A stretch of 5,289 nucleotides of DNA from Minisyncoccota bacterium (GTDB lineage Bacteria; Verrucomicrobiota; Lentisphaeria; Oligosphaerales; MVZH01): assembly GCA_021734725.1 (NCBI GenBank), contig JAIPIM010000285.1, positions 1 through 5,289 on the forward strand, read 5' to 3'. The position numbers and the translations under genes were made by a program. The notes under the pieces were generated by a model that had not been told where the DNA came from, ran no database searches, and saw only the letters and a program-made list of their open reading frames with translations. Shown one piece after another: positions 4,025 to 5,289 of this stretch; positions within the stretch are counted from its first letter, which is position 1, and each line of letters opens with the position of its first letter.

Positions 4025-4885
4025 ATGCCTGACACCACCAAAACCGCCCACCATCCCGTTCCGGACCTCGTCATCAAACCCAGCAAAGGCTGGGGATCGT
4101 TGGCGCTCGACGAACTGTGGGAATACCGCGACCTCCTCCGGTTTCATATTTCCCGCAACATCAAGGGCAAGTATCGTCAGATGGCTCTGGGGCCGCTGTG
4201 GATCATTCTGCAGCCCATCGTGAACATGGTCTTGTTCACCTTTGTCTTCGGCAAAGTCGCGCGCCTGCCGTCGGAGGGGATCCCCTACCCCATCTTCACC
4301 TTCGTCGCCATCCTGCCCTGGCGCTACTTCGCCACCTGCACCCAGAGTTCCCTCGGCAGTCTCGTCACCAACATGAATATCATTTCCAAAGTCTACTTCC
4401 CGCGGCTCGTCATGCCCCTGTCCGCCGCCATTGCCGCGATCGTCGATTTTCTCATCTGCTTTGTCATTATGATCGGGCTGATGCTGTACTTCCATTACAT
4501 CCCCGGCTGGAAAACATTGTTGATCCCCCTGTACCTCCTGTTCGCCGGCATGACCGGTCTGGGCATCGGCCTGTGGACCGCCAGCCTGACGGTACGCTTC
4601 CGCGACCTGAAGTTAGTGGCTAACAACGGCATCCGGGTTGCCATGTACGCCACGCCCGTGGCCTATTCGGCGACACTGATCGCCGAGAAGTTCCCGGAAT
4701 GGATGTGGTTGTACAAGCTGAACCCCATGTACTGGGTGATCGAAGGCTTCCGCTGGTCGTTGCTCGACACGGGGAATCCACCGGAGCTGTACATGCTGAT
4801 ACCCATCGGGCTGGTCGTCCTGCTGCTGATCACCGGCGCGTATGTGTTTCGAAGAACCGAACGAACCATCGTCGACCTGCTCTAG
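4025..4885 (+). CDS. ABC-2 type transporter permease for polysaccharide export (Wzm/TagG-like)
   Basis: Inner-membrane permease of the ABC-2 family (PF01061) that exports O-antigen, teichoic acid or similar lipid-linked polysaccharide with a Wzt/TagH-type ATPase. Numbering from the TTG at 4013: the amphipathic entry LWEYRDLLRFHISRNIKGKY (35-54) is the family hallmark, followed by LGPLWIILQP. Hydrophobic segments lie at about 61-80, 92-112, 134-160, 168-192, 206-224 and 260-279. YFPRLVMPL, VRFRDLK, YATPVAYS and LNPMYWVIEGFRWSLL are typical conserved blocks. Length (286-290 aa) is normal and the protein looks intact. Start: ATG at 4025 is preferred as the commoner codon; TTG at 4013 is also in frame, and neither has a clear ribosome site. 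The ATPase partner usually follows directly, but here a repeat-rich gap and a GxxExxY gene follow. The substrate cannot be told. Confidence 0.93.
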   Translation: MPDTTKTAHHPVPDLVIKPSKGWGSLALDELWEYRDLLRFHISRNIKGKYRQMALGPLWIILQPIVNMVLFTFVFGKVARLPSEGIPYPIFTFVAILPWRYFATCTQSSLGSLVTNMNIISKVYFPRLVMPLSAAIAAIVDFLICFVIMIGLMLYFHYIPGWKTLLIPLYLLFAGMTGLGIGLWTASLTVRFRDLKLVANNGIRVAMYATPVAYSATLIAEKFPEWMWLYKLNPMYWVIEGFRWSLLDTGNPPELYMLIPIGLVVLLLITGAYVFRRTERTIVDLL

Positions 4886-5087
4886 ATATTCACCTCGAAG
4901 ACTCTAAGAAACGCAATCCTTCGTGCGTTGTGCTTGGTTCGTGGTTATAAAACCAAGAATCATGAACGACGACCAAACAACCCGCCCTCCGCGAGAGAAC
5001 AATGTATGTCAAGTAGTGTCGTCTTTTTGCGTACTTTACGTTTTTTTGAGGCTGTTCACCTTCGTTCGCTTCGTTCTCTTCTGTAAA
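4886..5087. other. Non-coding spacer after the permease
   Basis: Holds the motif at 4889-4908 related to 489-508, and a hairpin CTTGGTT (4933-4939) / AACCAAG (4951-4957) with an 11-nt loop. T-rich runs occur at about 5025-5047. The hairpin is not followed directly by T residues, so I do not call a terminator. No gene is supported. Confidence 0.5.
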
Positions 5088-5114
5088 GATTAGCAAGATT
5101 AGCAGGATTAGCGG
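5088..5114. repeat. 9-bp tandem array, three units (GATTAGCRR)
   Basis: gattagcaa, gattagcag and gattagcgg in direct tandem. The 14-bp segment attagcggttaaca ending this array (5107-5120) recurs exactly at 5185-5198, directly before the GxxExxY start. Confidence 0.8.
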
Positions 5115-5133
5115 TTAACATCAGATACAAACC

Positions 5134-5160
5134 GCGAATCACGCGAATCTAGCGAATACA
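5134..5160. repeat. 9-bp tandem array, three units (GCGAATNNN)
   Basis: gcgaatcac, gcgaatcta and gcgaataca. The core is nearly the reverse complement of the preceding array's core (GATTCGC against GATTAGC), so the two arrays are roughly inverted relative to each other. Confidence 0.75.
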
Positions 5161-5202
5161 CACAATGCTGAAATGAGTAGCAAAATTAGCGGTTAACAGG
5201 TT

Positions 5203-5289
5203 ATGAGTGAGCTCATATACAAAGATGAAGCGTACAAGATTGTCGGGGCGTGTTTCGCCGTATACAACGACAAAGGATGCGGGTTCCTG
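5203..5289 (+). CDS. GxxExxY protein, N-terminal part, cut by window end
   Basis: The 29 visible residues, with MSELIYKDEAYKIVGACF then AVYNDKGCGFL, match the start of the GxxExxY family (TIGR04256 type), whose members typically begin with xYKxExYxIIGaxFxVyxxLGxGFLE. The window ends at GFL, just before the E-x-x-Y that gives the family its name. The family is thought to be a compact PD-(D/E)XK nuclease-like fold of unknown role. Start: ATG at 5203, with agg three to five bases upstream, is a weak ribosome site. Degenerate 9-bp arrays lie directly upstream. It separates the permease from any downstream ATPase gene and reads in the same direction. Confidence 0.82.
   Translation, partial: MSELIYKDEAYKIVGACFAVYNDKGCGFL

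Noticed and set aside
4007..4495. Minus-strand open frame of 162 aa opposite the permease
   Set aside because: A GC-rich antisense shadow with His/Asp/Gly-rich composition and no family signature; the plus-strand permease is unambiguous.
4933..5047. Rho-independent terminator after the permease
   Set aside because: The 7-bp hairpin at 4933-4957 is not followed by T residues, and the T runs at 5025-5047 have no clear stem directly before them.
1..5289. tRNA or other standard RNA genes
   Set aside because: No cloverleaf with a TTCRANNC T-loop block and matching acceptor stem was seen on either strand by eye; a tRNA or Rfam scan was not possible here.

Overview
The window looks like an accessory or intergenic-rich stretch of a PVC-type bacterium (Kiritimatiellota, Verrucomicrobiota or Lentisphaerota are my best guess). 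This rests on a combination of features: a RAYT-like Y1 transposase, a PEP-CTERM exported protein, a four-helix-bundle (S23/IVP) gene, a GbsR/MarR regulator, a GxxExxY gene, and many short degenerate tandem repeats between genes. No taxonomic marker gene is present, so this is inference.

Layout. 1-458: 3' part of a REP-associated-type tyrosine transposase (plus strand) with HUH motif and catalytic Tyr intact. 459-789: non-coding, with one dispersed REP-like copy (685-761) and a possible terminator. 790-1761 (minus): exported trypsin-fold protein with a PEP-CTERM signal whose catalytic His and Ser positions are both Gln; its C-terminus is lengthened by a 19-bp tandem repeat. 1762-2381: non-coding but dense, holding its promoter, a 12-bp tandem array, a 94-bp segment with 11-bp inverted ends, a second REP-like copy, a promoter overlapped by a perfect dyad, a strong 40-nt hairpin and a 17-unit heptamer array. 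2382-2807: four-helix-bundle protein, followed by a 19-unit heptamer array in the opposite orientation. 2947-3489: GbsR/MarR regulator with an in-frame palindromic insert. 3490-4024: non-coding, with 3.5 REP units in one orientation, two diverged REP units in the other, then 8-bp, 9-bp and 7-bp arrays back to back. 4025-4885: ABC-2 polysaccharide-export permease. 4886-5202: non-coding with 9-bp arrays. 5203-end: start of a GxxExxY gene.

How it fits together. The protein genes do not form an obvious pathway; the permease has no ATPase beside it here. The unifying theme is repeats. A GTAG-footed imperfect palindrome occurs seven times (plus one truncated unit) in three sequence subtypes whose stem changes are compensatory, in the same window as a RAYT-type transposase. 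This is the signature of a RAYT/REP system. Separately, fixed-core short tandem arrays (periods 7, 8, 9 and 12) sit at nearly every gene edge, and the heptamers bracket the four-helix-bundle gene as inverted flanks.
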